Assembly: GCA_009823395.1 (NCBI GenBank)
Contig: CM020507.1
Coordinates: 3,309,501-3,373,500, forward strand
From: Thamnaconus septentrionalis
Lineage: Eukaryota; Chordata; Actinopteri; Tetraodontiformes; Monacanthidae
Direction of reading: 5' to 3'
DNA length: 64,000 nt
The notes under the pieces are model-generated. The model was not told the origin of the DNA, ran no database searches, and saw nothing but the letters and a program-made list of their open reading frames with translations. Made by a program: the position numbers and the translations under genes. How positions within the stretch are numbered: position 1 is the first letter of the stretch; each line of letters opens with the position of its first letter. This document shows, one piece after another, positions 11,611 through 24,839 of this stretch.

Positions 11611-14139
11611 GTTGTGTCTGTGGTTGTGTAGGGACCATACCTCAGACCGGTATGCACGAAAGATCTCGCCAGGTCTCAAGTCAGATGTCGGTTTTGTGTG
11701 TCTGCACTTGACATTTGGCAGTCAGGTACTTGCGTACAGAAGCGCGGGAATGATTAGCGAACTGGCCGGTTTTTTCTGTCCGGGGCCGGAGATAATGGGA
11801 ACCATTATGAGGCGGCTGCTCCGAGGCCTGAACCGTTCAGAGAGCTCCACTTGGTCGGTGCCGGCGTGTGATTAGGCGACGTTGCACCGCGTGCCTCATT
11901 ATCCCTTCACATTTTACATGACCGACATTTAGTCCGTTTGGCTAATGAGAGTCGAGCCGTAAGCGTCTCAGTTAAACACAAATGTGCGCTGAAAATCGGA
12001 TAATTAGCCTGAATGCAAACCATCCACAAGTTAGATTTATTATTTTTTTTTTGGTGGAAAAGCAGTCAGTGTCCTGGACAATCTACCCACCAGTTCTGAC
12101 CCACAGCCACAACTTTTCAAGAGTCAAAGGAAATGAAACTGCGTTTCCCACAACGCCCCGCTGCAGAGGGTAATCAAAGTGTTTGCAATGATTTAACCAT
12201 TAACATTATGGCCCCGTTCAACTTGACCAGGAAGCCTTTCTTCTACTATCCAAAGTTTATCCTGCAGGTAACAGGATCCACAGTGCAAAATAGAAATAAA
12301 TAATACTAATGTTGTCTTGTTCTTGGAAGGTTTTTTTTTCTCCTCACCTCTGCAACACTGCACTCCAGAGAGGAACAACAGGCTGGCGAGCCGGGATCAG
12401 CAGTACATCTTGTTTAAATAAATGTCTCGGGGCATTCCAGCCCATTGAAGCTTCAGTCGCAGTCTGCAGCCGCTGCATTTTTATGCAGGTTTAGTGCGAG
12501 TCACTGTGAACCAAGACTGGAATAATGACTCGCTGGCGGGGAGAGGGAAAAAAAAAGGGAAAAAAAGGAATCTGCTCTAAGATCTTTTTTATCCTTAAAC
12601 CAGGCCTGGTGTGTAAGAGGCTGCATGTCTGCCTGAGTCTGGAGCGCAACCGCACAACAGTCAGGATGTCTGTTTTTAGCCGCCGGTTGCGGCCTGATTA
12701 GCTTTGACAGGCTGCCTCTCAGACCCGCCGCAAACACACACACGCGCACTCACACACACACACAGCGAAGAAAGCAGACATCTCCACTGCAGGAAAAGCC
12801 TCTTTCAGCTGCTGTCAGCCGGCAGCTGATCCTGCGACAAAAGTGAGAAAAAGACAACAACAACGACAAAGAGGAAGGGAAAAAAAAAACGGTGCGTTGT
12901 TAACTACCGGCAAAAATGAAAATGTTATGATGCCTGCTGCGAGACGCCAAGTTTACTGTTGTGCTCCTCGGACTGGGCTGGAACGCTGCCCGTCTGTCAT
13001 GTTTACAGGCAGCCAAAGCCGATAAGTGCAACCGAGGCATGATTTAACACGGCACCAGGGTTTTACCGAGTGAGTTTTCCAGGGCGGAAACTGAGCCCGG
13101 GGATCATTTGTGCGCACAAAAGCGCTTATTACACAGCCCGGAATACAATAATTACCGGGTCTCAGAGCCGATTATCGGCCGCGCTACCTTCTCCTCCGGT
13201 TTGCGCCGGTTAGAAAATTGTTCTTTCGACAGATTTCTTTTTTTTTTTCCCTCTCCGCCTTCGGGGGGCGAACACGAAACAATATCAGGACTTTGCCTAT
13301 TATTCGCGTCACCACTGTTACCCCAGCTAATTACCAGTTGTCGGTGAAAGAAAACCCGCTGGAGGCGGAGAGACTTGACTCGGAGCCAAGAAGCGCGAGC
13401 GAATAATAAGGCAAAGGAGCCTTTTAACAAAACAGGTGTAGCAGCTCCGGCGTAGTTCCAGGTATTTATCCTGTTTCTTTCCTCCACCGGCCGGCCGGTG
13501 GTGAGTAGCTCCTGTTCACAGACGGCAGAACAGAAACTCAAAGAAAGAAGTAATAATTAGTACGGCATTAAATTACACCACATTGTGGCAGTTTGAGGGT
13601 TTTGAATTGTTAGGATGACGAGACGCTGAATTTTCTACGGTCGCTCTTCACGCGAGAAAACACCGGGCTCCAAACGTGAGCCCAGCTCAGCCAGTGTCAT
13701 AGGTGTCGCCACAGCGCAATTAAAAGAATAAACAAACCACAAGCCCGACTGTCGAGGGTGAGTTAGCGCGAAAACAGATGGAGGCGGCAGCGGTCACCTT
13801 AGCGGCAATTTGGTAGAGTAATTTGGTTTAGGAAAAAGTGGAGTCTCACGTTTGGAGTTCATTGAGTTGATTTGTCCAGAAATGAAGAGGCTAGCGGGCT
13901 GATAGTTGGCAAAGGCAAAGCGAGCGCAATGCTCTGCTCTTCTTCACACAGGACGCCACATTTTAAACCTGCCCGAAAGGTGACATGAAAAGTCACATGT
14001 TCAGGCAATTATATCACCTATTAAAAAACACAAAATGCTGTGACAAGTAGAAGTAGTGTGCAGTCTATCAACTTGTGAATCATTTTGAGTTCAACACCTA
14101 GTTAATGGGTGTGCGTGACTTCTCTGCTTTTTGTTTCTT

Positions 14140-14140
<1 letters not shown>

Positions 14141-14170
<30 letters not shown>
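14141..14170. repeat. Poly(T) 30
   Basis: Longest T homopolymer in the window. Confidence 0.95.
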
Positions 14171-14173
<3 letters not shown>

Positions 14174-15449
14174 TTGAGGCAGGAATACCAATAAAACACA
14201 ATAAACAAATGAAATGGCATTATGTCAGACACAATGAAAAAAGGGCAAGGCACCAATAAACTCACGAGTCTGTCGCGGCCCGCGACTAATTCGTTCTCAC
14301 TTGTCTCTGGTGGCGAGAGGCTGACGAGTCATGGGACACGGCGAGCGCTGAAACAGAGCCGCTAGTGACTGGGTGAGTGGGTTGATGAATAAAATTCCTC
14401 CAGGCAAACGATTTGCTTCAATGACTCGTTCATTCCATTTTCAGCTCCTGCTCCGGTATTTTATTGTCGGCGTGACACCTGGAATCAAGTGTGTGCTTTG
14501 TTTAAAAAGGGCAGGAAAACAAACAAACAAAAATTTCCAACCTCGCAGTCAATTCAAAATAGCCGCTAACTAGCCGACAAAGCTAAACTAGCTACGCGTG
14601 GACAAACCTGAAAACAAACAATTACTGTAGGTAGTTGTATGACCAGTTTTATTATTGCGATATTTAGGTTTTGCACAATTCTAGGGACAATGGAATGCAG
14701 CTACTGTTGGCCATGCCAACAGTTGGCTATTTAGCTTCATGCTAACCAGGTGGAGGGTCGACAGACAGGGTTTGTTTAGATTAAAAAAAAATATGGAGAA
14801 TGAGGTTTCAATAGTTAGTTTTACAGGCGTAGCGGCAACAACACCAGTGGCATCAATAACAACAACAACAAGCAAAGGGCCTAAACTCCAAATTATACAG
14901 CCGGACTGAAAGCAAAAGCAATGTTCCATCAAATGCAAAGACAAGAAGGCAGCGCAGCTACAGAGGAAGCAGGGAGATCAAACTCTGAGGCTCCTCCACA
15001 CTCCTCAGTGGATAACGGCGCCCTGCAGGTTAAATAACCAGGGCCGACACTCTGGCTCTCACAGGTCGCTTTGTGAGCCTTGGCTTCGCTCAGTGTCACC
15101 CCTCCCACCCTCCCTCCCCCTCCCGACTCTGCTGTCTTTTCAGCCTTGCTTTTTCCTCGACCCTGACAAGCTTTCACTTGTGCTGCCTTTGAACAGAAAC
15201 ACCATTGTGCCTTTTTACAGCCAACAATGCCCGCTGTTTCCCCACTAAAAGGCCTCCACCCCCCCACCCCCGCCTCCCCCACCATCACCCTCCTCTCCAC
15301 CCCCACCCCCCCACAAGCATCGGCTCACTTTGCTCCCTGCCGTCCGTTGGAAATGCCGCCCATGCGTCTGTTTGCGGAGGCAATTAGCTAAGATGTGGCG
15401 CTGCGTGCCGCTCCTGCGGCTCAACTCTTCTCCAGGAGGAATCCTGAGG

Positions 15450-15560
15450 CCTCCTGCTCCTACTCCTCCTCCTCCTCCACTTCATCTTTTCCCCCCTCCT
15501 CCTCCTCTTCCTACCCCCTCCTCCTCCTCCTCCACCTCCTTCACCACCTCCTTCCCCTCT
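15450..15560. repeat. CTC/CCT pyrimidine-rich tract
   Basis: Pyrimidine-rich triplet sequence (TCC/CTC) over about 110 bp. A similar CCCCCACC-rich patch lies at 15255-15312. Confidence 0.75.
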
Positions 15561-16314
15561 TTCTCAGCAAGGTCAACAGTTTGATGCAGTCTGCAGACCC
15601 CCTTTTTGTTCTTTTACATCGCAACCACGGCGCTGCTCTGATATATTGCAAAGGCATCTCCAGGGGAGCCTTTTATCATAAATAAAGCCCGTCAGTGTAC
15701 CTGTGAGCAGACCAGCAGCAGCAACAGCAGCAGCCGCGGCGGCAGCGGCGTCGCTGTCGATGTTAAAGCCACTCTGCCCTTGTTTCAACATTCCTGCCTG
15801 CAGCCACGGCGAAGCCTCCGGAGGCATGTGACCCTCGCTGCCGCTTATCAGCACCGCCGCTCGATAAAGACAACGCCACCGGCTGCCAAAAATGACTGGC
15901 ACCTACTGGTAATACAGGCGTGTTCTATCCAGACTGTTTTATTTATTTTTTTATATTTTTGGTGGGATTTTATTGGCAGACAGCAGCGGAAAGCAGCAAA
16001 TACCAGCAGGAGCCAAAGAGAGTTGGGAAGTTGAAAAACCGCTTGTTTGCTTATCGAGGTTGGGTGGGAGTTTTTTTTTTTTTATTTGTTTGTTTTTTTC
16101 CCCCCAGACCAAAACAGTCCGAGTGACTGATTGATAAGATGACATGACAGACTTAAGCGAGGCCCCTTCTACTGGAATAATGTGCGTATGACTGGCAAAT
16201 TAGCAGCTCCAGTGTAGCGGCTGGCACCACCTGTCAGCCGCCGCCGCTGCAGCCTGTCACTGTTTCCCACCTCCTGCATTATTGTGCAAATTGAAAACGC
16301 CTAGGAGAGCAATT

Positions 16315-16493
16315 CACACACACACACACACACACACAAGCCCAGTGTGTGAGTGTGTGTGTTTGAGGAGGCGGGGGGGCTACACCTCCATCTCCCTTTC
16401 ACAGCCCTGGCAACAAGCAGGAAGGGAGAAATATGATTATCCGTTTGGGGAGGAGGGAGAGATGTGTGGTGTGTGTGTGTGTGTGTGTGTGTG
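16315..16493. repeat. CA tract and TG tract in inverted arrangement
   Basis: CA at 16315-16338, short TG at 16344-16362 and TG at 16463-16493. The CA and TG blocks could pair as a long weak hairpin. Confidence 0.85.
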
Positions 16494-17528
16494 GGCAGGA
16501 GGGGGTGTAGAGGGTTTGTTTCATCAACACCTGGAGCAGATCAATGAAAAAACCAGGAGGATTTACGTCCCGAGAACAGAGCTTCCCGTCGCTGCCAGGA
16601 AGCAATTAAGCAGGAAGCTGGAAGATCTGAGTGTCCCTCAACACAACACAACACACAGCAGTCTCACACACACACTCTGACACGCTCACCCACGACGAAC
16701 AGCGAGACTCAGGCTGGGTGATCTGGACTAAAACACCAATGACAATCCTAACGCTGACACAATCTTTCTATTATCGCGAAACGCATCGTCTCTCGACCGG
16801 CCCGTCGTGGGACAGACCGGCTGAGGGGAGCGAGGGGGGTTTGTGGGCGTCGGGGGTCTTGTTTGATCTCCGTGCTTGAGGAAAAACCCCCCGGTGACGG
16901 CGGGACAACTCAGAGTGAAGCAGGAAGTGAAGGGACATAATTCACAATTTTGCTCCCACTGGTCTTTGACTCAAGTTCTGAGGATCTTTGCTGAGAAACA
17001 GTGAAAAACAAAACACCAGTGACACGAGGCTCCACTGGTGGACGTCTTAGAAGGAGATGATGTCACGTTCTGACTTTGTGAAGAGCAGCATAGCTGAGAT
17101 ACCAGAGCTGCTGCCGCCGCCACCGCTGCTTAATCTTGCGTCTCTCCCTCTGTTGATACAACCTGCAAGTGTGTTTGCAGATGACACATCGAATTCCTTC
17201 CGAGGCGCAAAAAGAATTTATCGCCGTACCTGAACGTTGGGGCAAACATGACATCCCGTTCAGGATGGAACCCCGGGGTCATCGAGGACGGCCGGTTGAA
17301 TAAATTAGCTTTGATGCTGCGCTGTTATGTAACGCATTACACCTCGGAGACCACGCCCGCCAATCAGTGCGACTTCACTCACAGGCGGCAAACACACGAG
17401 AGGCGGGGGGGGGGAAGGTGAAACGCAAACAGCAGCTTTGGCAGAGTCGTGTTTACGTTCCTTCGCTCTCGCACGCTGCCCGGTTTCCTTCTTGACCTGA
17501 CGACGGGCTTTGTGTTTAGGCTCAGGCG

Positions 17529-17529
<1 letters not shown>

Positions 17530-17562
<33 letters not shown>
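17530..17562. repeat. (TG)16 microsatellite
   Basis: Uninterrupted TG units. Confidence 0.95.
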
Positions 17563-17564
<2 letters not shown>

Positions 17565-18124
17565 TCTGTCTCCTCACCTCGTGGTGAAGCCCTGCTGGCT
17601 CTAAAGGTGGCCGTCGTGGTTTCACACTCTCTGACTCAGTGGTCCGTCAGGAATGATGAGGAATGCAGGACTACGTTTTTCAGTCAGTACGACTTTTCAA
17701 CAACAACAGCTGCAACACAGCATTTTGTTACGTTGCACTTGCGACGTGTGGTATGCGACCTTCAGCACTACACACCGACTCAAGCTGTAGGCCTCCATAT
17801 AAAGATCGACTGAAGTGATTCACTTTGCCAGGCTGCGTATTTCTACAAACAGGGTTGGGGTCGAATCCATTCAGGACAATCCCAAAGACATCCCAGCCAA
17901 TCACAGGCCAGTTTCCACGTGTGGGAGGGTGGTTCTTAGGTCATGACGTCATCGACCGGCTGGAACACAATCATTCCTATGTGTTTGTGGTAGCAGCGAC
18001 CAAGACGGCCAATCGGAGCCTCTTTGTTCTTGCGATTGATTTTCTATCTGCCCAATCGTGAGTAAAGGATTTTTGTTTTCTTCCCTGATAGTGGAACAAA
18101 GTTTTCAAACAGCTCATTCATTTC

Positions 18125-18425
18125 TAAAGTGCTGCATTGCACTAAGAATTTGTCTCGAGTCTTCAAGTGCAGTTTATTTGATTGTAGTAATAAGCACTGA
18201 CCCACATGCTGCACATGCACCATTCTGTCCAGCAACACATCCAGAGTACAAGAATACAAGAATTTAGTTTTCTGATTTTCTCTTATTAACACTAACTAGC
18301 AAAATAATTCCCATTTGTTTGGGGGGGTATTTGATGAAACACACACACACACAAAATTTTCTCTGGCAAATATTTCTGAACAATAATTATGCCGAGGGTG
18401 TCCAAAAACTTTTTTCCACTACTGA
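18125..18425 (+). repeat. Dispersed repeat A, copy 2
   Basis: Second copy of the repeat at 3005-3215, same orientation: TTCAAGTGCAGTTTATTTGA, CAAAATAATTCCC and GAGGGTGTCCAAAAACTTTT followed by ttccac. It is longer than copy 1 and contains a short CA tract (18339-18354). Confidence 0.5.
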
Positions 18426-18710
18426 ACTACTACTCATTACTTTTTGTGAATTTTGCTGTTCTTGGCACCCAGATGCGATGGTCACCTTTGACTTCCTTCC
18501 TCGAGACCCAGAAACGACCCCCCTACTTTATGATGTCAAGCGGCTGTGAAGGAAGCGACGCTGACAAACTCCAGCTGCCAATCAAAGAGCAGAGTCGGAA
18601 TCCGAGGGGTGAAGTGCGGTCAGCGGTCGGCGGACGGCCGACGAGCTGCGGCGAGATGATAGAGGAAGAGCGAGAGTGGCAGCTCGGCCAGATGTCATCC
18701 GCAGAGCAGG

Positions 18711-18926
18711 CAGAGAGAGAGAAAGAGAGAGAGAGAGAGAAAGAGAGCGACTCAACATTGCGTAACCGCCTCCTTATCTGAGCGCCGTTATCTTGGCTGC
18801 GGTCAGATACGCGGCTGCCAAAGCTATCACAGACACACACGCATACGAGCACGGCAACAACTAGAAAAAAAAAAACAAAACCAAAACAAGAAAAACAGCC
18901 TTTATTTGGCTTTGCTCACACCCACA

Positions 18927-18959
<33 letters not shown>
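18711..18959. repeat. GA tract and CA tract
   Basis: GA at 18711-18748 with A interruptions and CA at 18917-18959 with a few C interruptions. Confidence 0.9.
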
Positions 18960-18964
<5 letters not shown>

Positions 18965-19374
18965 GAGCGAGGCAGAGACACGGCTAAACACCGCAAATGC
19001 AATTAGCATAGCGACAGACAATAAGCTGTCAAAGTTTACAAGACTAAAATATTCGCTGTCTTTTCTCCCCCCCCCCCGCCAGGACCGGGAGCCGAGAGCT
19101 GAGCAATTATTGTCGGCGCTACTTGGCCGGTAAAGAGCCGCTCCCCTCAGAGCCGGCGTGAGCGAGTGTCGGTAACAGAAGGGCATGTCAACAACTGTTA
19201 ACGCTAATTGCTTTCACGCCGAGCGCTATCTATTAAGAAAACATGCAGCGAGACTCTGCGCAATGTCACGACGGCATGACTCAAGCCTTTCTAAAGACAG
19301 GAGGAGAGGAGAGGAGAGAGAGGAAAAAGGAGGAGGAAGAGGAGCCGAGGGGAGGGAAGAGGAATCCGACCATG

Positions 19375-19530
19375 TGGACTGGGAGCTGATTTGCAATCTG
19401 CACATTGTGTCGCAGGACTCTCCCACCGCTCCCGTTATGCCGAGTCCTGTCTGGAACTTCGCAAATTGGATTATCTGCACTCAGACTATTGAATATAGCC
19501 TGATAATGCATTTCAGCCGCTGCGGTGGAG
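19375..19530. promoter_or_regulatory. Enhancer-like island
   Basis: Repeat-free stretch with GATTTGCAATCTGCACATTG, GCAAATTGGATTATCTGC and ATAATGCATTTCAG. The long open frame crossing it on plus (19185-19682) looks incidental, because several frames are open at once here. Confidence 0.3.
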
Positions 19531-22500
19531 GTTTGACAAGTCCTCCGGTCTTCCAATTTGACAATTTAAGACATATTTTGGCCTCTGGGGTTGTGTTTTG
19601 TTTTTTAAACTGTTTTTGTGATTTCCAGTTGGCAACAACATTGTGTGCAAACATGTTTGAACGAGCCTCCTCCTTCGAGTGAAATCACTCTTGGATTGTC
19701 GCTTTAGTTGAAGATTTAAAAGAAATAAAAAACCCTTTTGAAAAAAACCTCATCCATAAACACTGGTGACTGTTAACAGACGTGGAAGATTCTTAGAGGC
19801 TGTGCAAAGCAAACACACTTGTTTTTGTTTGTTTGTGTGTTTTCACACATTGACATAACAAGCCCGCTGCTCAGTTGCGACTGACTGACTTGCACAAGGT
19901 CGGCGCTCGCTGTGAGAACAGCCGGGCGCCGAGTCGCCGTGTGTAGGTCCACAAAGCAGCACTCCGGTTTATGTAACACTATTTATCGGCTGACAAACTC
20001 CGCTGCACTGAGAAAGTTATTCGGTCCTTGAGGGCAGTAAAAATAAAAAGAAACAACAAGAACAGAAAACCCTTTCAAATCCTTTAATACACCTTCGGCC
20101 GGTCGCTTGTTCAGTTGTTGAAGCTCTGCGTAAAATGTTTTCACATCGCAGACAAAAGTGAGATGAAGCGGACAGACTTCCATGGCGAGAGAGGACGTTA
20201 TATCGCTGAGAGCTTCAACAATGAGAGACGGCCGTATGGACCAGAGGTCTGAACGACAAGTCGACCAATAAAAAAAACGCTTTTATGTTGCTGTGAAGAG
20301 CAAGCGGCCTTATTGCTTTTCCCGCCTCGACAGAACCCCGAGGGGGATGAACAGTCAGCACAGCCTCTTTTTTTTTCCTTCCTTTTTTTAAGCTAAATGA
20401 GTCTGCAAGGCTGGAAAAAAGTGACCCACCCTCCCCCACCCCATTCATCGAACAGTCTTGGATCCGGAGCGACGTGAAGGATGAAGAAAACCAGGCGCTC
20501 GGCGGAGGATGCCGCTGAAAAGGAAAAACAGCCACTTACTTAATGAGCCTCTTAAAGAGCGCTCCCTCTATTTGGGTTTCATTATTTTTATTGTAAATCC
20601 TTCGCAGGCCTTCTGTCTGCGGCTCATTCAGACTGTGAGCCTCGGCAGCCAAGTGCCCACTCGCTGCCAATTTGAATCCAAATTCCTGGTGGGTCTGGTG
20701 GGACAGAGAAACCTCAGCCGGACGACAAATACGATTCACAGTGAGGGATCGCAAAATCACTCGTGTCCCCGTCAATCGAACGCCTCAACGCTGTTTAACA
20801 ACATGCGTGCAGGGCGGGGAGGGGCAGGACCAATCAGCAGTGGGTAATTGAGGGTCGACCTTGCGGTCGAGCGGCTCCTGAACTACGGCCGAACGGCGGA
20901 GACAACATCTTAATAGTAATCATAGCGTAATTTGCATCCTGTCATTCACCAGGATGACAACAATTTCCATCGTCATGGTGGAGCTTTCAAACACATCCGC
21001 CGACTCTCGACAGCATGTTTCAGTGATTCCTCCCGCCTCACGGCACCTGAAGAAAAAGAGGCACTTGGAAGGGTTCCTTCTTCTTCTTCTTGGCAGTGCC
21101 GGAGGTTTCGGAATGAGCATTTAACACCTCAAAATAGACAACAAACTCCCTCTGAATAAAATCCCGCTGCCTTCTGAGAAATACTCTGTTCTGCACGGTA
21201 CCTCTAAAATGGTTAGCAATACAACTTCTTTATATTTATATAAATTACTTCAATACGCCAGTAACAGCTATGCCAAAAAGTAGGATAGAGTATAAAGTCT
21301 CACCTTTTGGTTTACCTGAGTTATCACAGTGCAGGATAATAAAAAATAATGCTGCCAGATTCCACCAAAAGCTGAATCTTAATGTACGGACGGGTGGGCC
21401 AACTACTCCACCAGTCGCTACTTAGTGGTGATTAATCCACGAGTTGTTTGATGACATTGCCTACTGGGGTATAGTCGGGTTACTTAGACAACACTACCTA
21501 CCTTGCCTACGTTAGCTTTTAAGATACAGAGAGTCTTTACTATGCTGTGAAATTTGCAGCAGCTAAGAAGCAGCAGTGACAAGTACAAAAAAACATAAAT
21601 GCTTTGTGGGCAAGTAAAAAAATGAACCATATGAACAATATAGCCAAGATCTCAGGCGCATTCTGCATCCAAGACAACTTGGATGGTATAAAGAATTGCA
21701 CACGCGGGACGACCTCACGTAGGTCAGTGGCCTATCTAGAGCAAGATACATATGATGCAGTGTGTGTTTGACTGCCAAAGTCCAGCTTGGTGGCCAGTGT
21801 GAGTGTGGGTGCCGTCCTGAAGCACGGTGCACGCCATTGGTCCTGCTACTCTTGCAGCAGTAGATGTACTTTGGCAGGGTACAATGCCTTCCACACATGC
21901 ACAACTATGTTAACATAACCGAAGGCCACGACCCAGAGCCAATAGGGTCGCTACCGTCTGCAATCACTGAAATAAATACTATTGTTGAGCAACCAGGCAA
22001 CAAAACGGCCCTACAGCCAGGAAATGGTGTTGACATGGTTCTTGAATGCACCACAGTGCCTTGTTTCAAGGCCTCTGCCCTTTGCAACTGAACCAACACT
22101 ACCCAGATGAATCTCCACTTCCTCCACGCCCTCGCTAACACACCTCCTCATAACACCACAGCCTCTGTTTGGCGGATATATTTAGGTCGCAGGCTGACGG
22201 TTCGGACAGGTACGGAGCGAATGTTCGGTCCTGAGCTCGGTGAAGGTGGCAGAGCGTTTATCAACCCTGCTGTTGCCAAACGCCGTGTGACAGCCACGAC
22301 GGGGAGCGTCTGACGCGGGGAGGATGTCCCGCCGCCATTTAAAATATCTTTTCCGCGGGAAGTGTCAGCCAACGAGAAGTCTCCGGAGGCCGCCTCGTTC
22401 ATTACAACTGGCGTCGCTGTTGTTGCTTGTCGGAACGACGCCCGGGAGAGACGAGACAAGAGAGAAAAATCACTGCGATCCCTGCGACAAATCTGCTGCC

Positions 22501-22629
22501 TTGCAGCGGCACTCAGAGTGTGTCACTCTCGCAGTTGGCACCGCAACAGCCGGTTTGCGATCTTTTCTGCGTTTGTAGAGCAGAAGCAGGCAGTGCACGT
22601 GAGAAGGATGGTGGGGGTTTGAACCGTTA

Positions 22630-22780
22630 ACAGGCCTGGCTAAGTGCCTCTGGGATGATTATTAATTGCTTTTGTCAAGTATTGTCCTGACTTGAAATGC
22701 CATCACTTGTCAGAGGAGGTGCCCTCGAGCGTCGAGCCGCGCTAATGAATGCTAGGAAGATGCACGAGGCAAAGTCTTGA
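22630..22780. promoter_or_regulatory. Enhancer-like island
   Basis: Repeat-free stretch with TGATTATTAATTGC, GCCATCACTTGTC and GCTAATGAATGC cores in close order, in fbrsl1 intron 1. Possible conserved regulatory element; unproven. Confidence 0.3.
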
Positions 22781-23199
22781 GAGGGATCTGTCGGCTCGGA
22801 GATTTAACGGGAAAAAATATTATTCAGTAGGTTCAAGGTTTGAGGCCTATTTTTTCACTTTCAACAGCGCTTGATGAAACAGTACGAAACACTCTTTCAC
22901 CTTTCATCATAACTGCCATGACGCTCCCATGCGGAGAAAGAGACTTTATTTCTCTGCCTTTCTTTGTTGGAGCTGCTGCTGTTAGGTCAAAGGCAGAGAT
23001 GATTAGAGCCTTGCAGAGAAAGGGAAAGCGTGCTTGGCAAAACTCCCCGGGATAAACAGCGAGACAAGATCTAGTTCTCCTCAAAAGCTTCTTTGTGTAC
23101 GGTACGAAAGCCGTTTTAGCGTCGGCTCAGTCGGATTCCTGCCCTCCGCTGCCGCAGTATCGCTAAATCAAGCGGACCCTACGGCAAAATCCCCATTAG

Positions 23200-23460
23200 G
23201 GCGAATTTAGAAAGTCATGCTGCGGAACGCAAAAGCCAAAACAAATCTGTAAATTCATGTTAAAGCAGATGAACAGAGGGATTGTGGATTAGCAAGAGGG
23301 GATTTGCCACCCCGACGTCACTCACAGCGTAAATGGAGCAAATCAAACATCTTATTACTGCTGTGACAGATGGATAATTGTGTCATTTTATTATCTGCTC
23401 ACTCTGCTATAGCCTGAGGGGAAATTCTGGAGGGTTTAAGCCACGGTGGGTAATCATTTC
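23200..23460. promoter_or_regulatory. Enhancer-like island
   Basis: Repeat-free, balanced-composition sequence with GTGACAGATGGATAATTGTG (Meis/TALE-like TGACAG next to a TAAT-type core), CCCATTAGGGCGAATT and GGTAATCATTTC. Function is inferred only from motif texture. Confidence 0.3.
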
Positions 23461-23468
23461 TTCAGTGT

Positions 23469-23488
23469 TTTAAAAAAAAAAAAAAAAA
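23469..23488. repeat. Poly(A) about 17
   Basis: A homopolymer followed by a second short A run. Confidence 0.85.
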
Positions 23489-24839
23489 CACTTAAAAAAA
23501 ACCCTTCTATCCATCATGTTGGCCTTTGCCATTTAAACACCAAGCACGTACCAATGTCACATTTCAAAATAGTGGTAATCAAGCTGTAATCCAAAGCAAT
23601 GACAATGCAGCTGTAATCTGATTAATGTTCCCTCTGTAAAAAAGCCCACAGTAACAGATTGACTGGTTCGCTCTCTGAATCACCGCTGAGTCATAACTAA
23701 CATTTTGTCTGATCACAATAACATCACGGCAACGCTTGCAAAGCCAATTTGCAACAGAAAAGGGAGTAAGTGTACAGCTTTCACAGGAAGTGGAAGGGAC
23801 GGGGGAGGGGGGTTCAGAAGAAATGAAAGATCACAAATTGCTTTTGGGAAGTAGAGGCGCCAGGTTTGACCGCAGACGCCTCAGCCATCAACAAGTGCGG
23901 GGAGTTTGATTCAATCAGTCCATAGCCGACTAATATCTGCATCAACAAGTGGCAGCAAGTGACGCAGCTTAAAGAGAGTAAATCAAAAACGACAGCCACG
24001 CTGTCAAAGTGGGTTTTTGACAAATCCAGGGTCAGCCAAAATAATGTACGCGCCAGGAAAAGAAACCCTTGCATTAATATTTCAATATGTGGTGGACATT
24101 GGCTCCCAGACATTTATGTGTACAGGAAACTATGATGGTGCTACATTCATGAGGGCAATGGCGTCTGTTGGGAAATCACCCTACGACAGTACACAGTGTT
24201 ATCATAATTTGATCAAACTTCAAAAGAGGCATCTATATGCGTAGAAGTACTGACACAAATGAAACATTTATGCAAGTTTATCTTTTCCTGATGTGTATAC
24301 ACATCATCTTGACTGACTCAGTATGTTGACGCTAGAAACGTATTAGTCAGAGACTAAAATAACGGGACACTGTTGGTATGTTCGCCCAACAGGTCTATCA
24401 AACCCCGTGAAGGCCAGAGTGGCAGTCGCCCTGACTGCCCGAGTTGACATTAAGCACCGCGCTGACCCACAGCTACATCCAAACAGGAGCGCGCTACCCT
24501 TTAGCCCGGCTCACTGGAGCGTCGGCGCAATAGGTCAGAGCAATTCCCCGAACCAAACGCCACCGCGTCCTCCTCATAATTGATGAGCAATTAAGGCAGG
24601 CGGCGTAGGTCAGGAGCGCCACTCGACGTGCGCTCGAGTGGCGTTGGGAAATGCCGTGAGTCATGGACGATTGTTCCCCCGCGTCGGCGCAAAGAAGAGG
24701 CACGGCAAAGCGTCACTGCCGCCATGAAAACAGCAAGTAAGAAACGTCTAAAGTCACTAAAGTAAACATCCCTGCCTGGATTCATCGCGAGCCGAGGCGG
24801 CACAAAGCCGAGGAAAGAAAAAATCCCTGCACATCCCCT

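Larger units (their letters stand above)
1..13000 (-). other. Distal part of fbrsl1 intron 1 (no exon seen)
   Basis: Non-coding on inspection. It contains tetranucleotide, CA/TG, CT, CTG, GGA and ATC microsatellites, poly(T) runs, a decayed reverse-transcriptase fragment near 7.15-7.29 kb and two weak copies of a TTAA-ended repeat (6518 and 10968). Complex stretches between repeats (about 4555-4750, 7440-7700, 9650-9960) are rich in AATTA cores and may be regulatory. I looked on the minus strand for fbrsl1 exon 2 (expected to begin KD-x-ALKP after an AG acceptor) and did not find it. The intron assignment is inferred from the donor at 26865; it assumes exon 2 lies beyond position 1. Confidence 0.6.

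Noticed and set aside
19185..19682. 165-codon plus-strand frame
   Set aside because: Its middle is a GA-rich Glu/Arg/Gly run, competing frames are open on the other strand, and no family resemblance is seen.
24017..24244. 75-codon plus frame ending in KLQKRHLYA
   Set aside because: No family resemblance and no conserved motif; consistent with chance in AT-balanced DNA.
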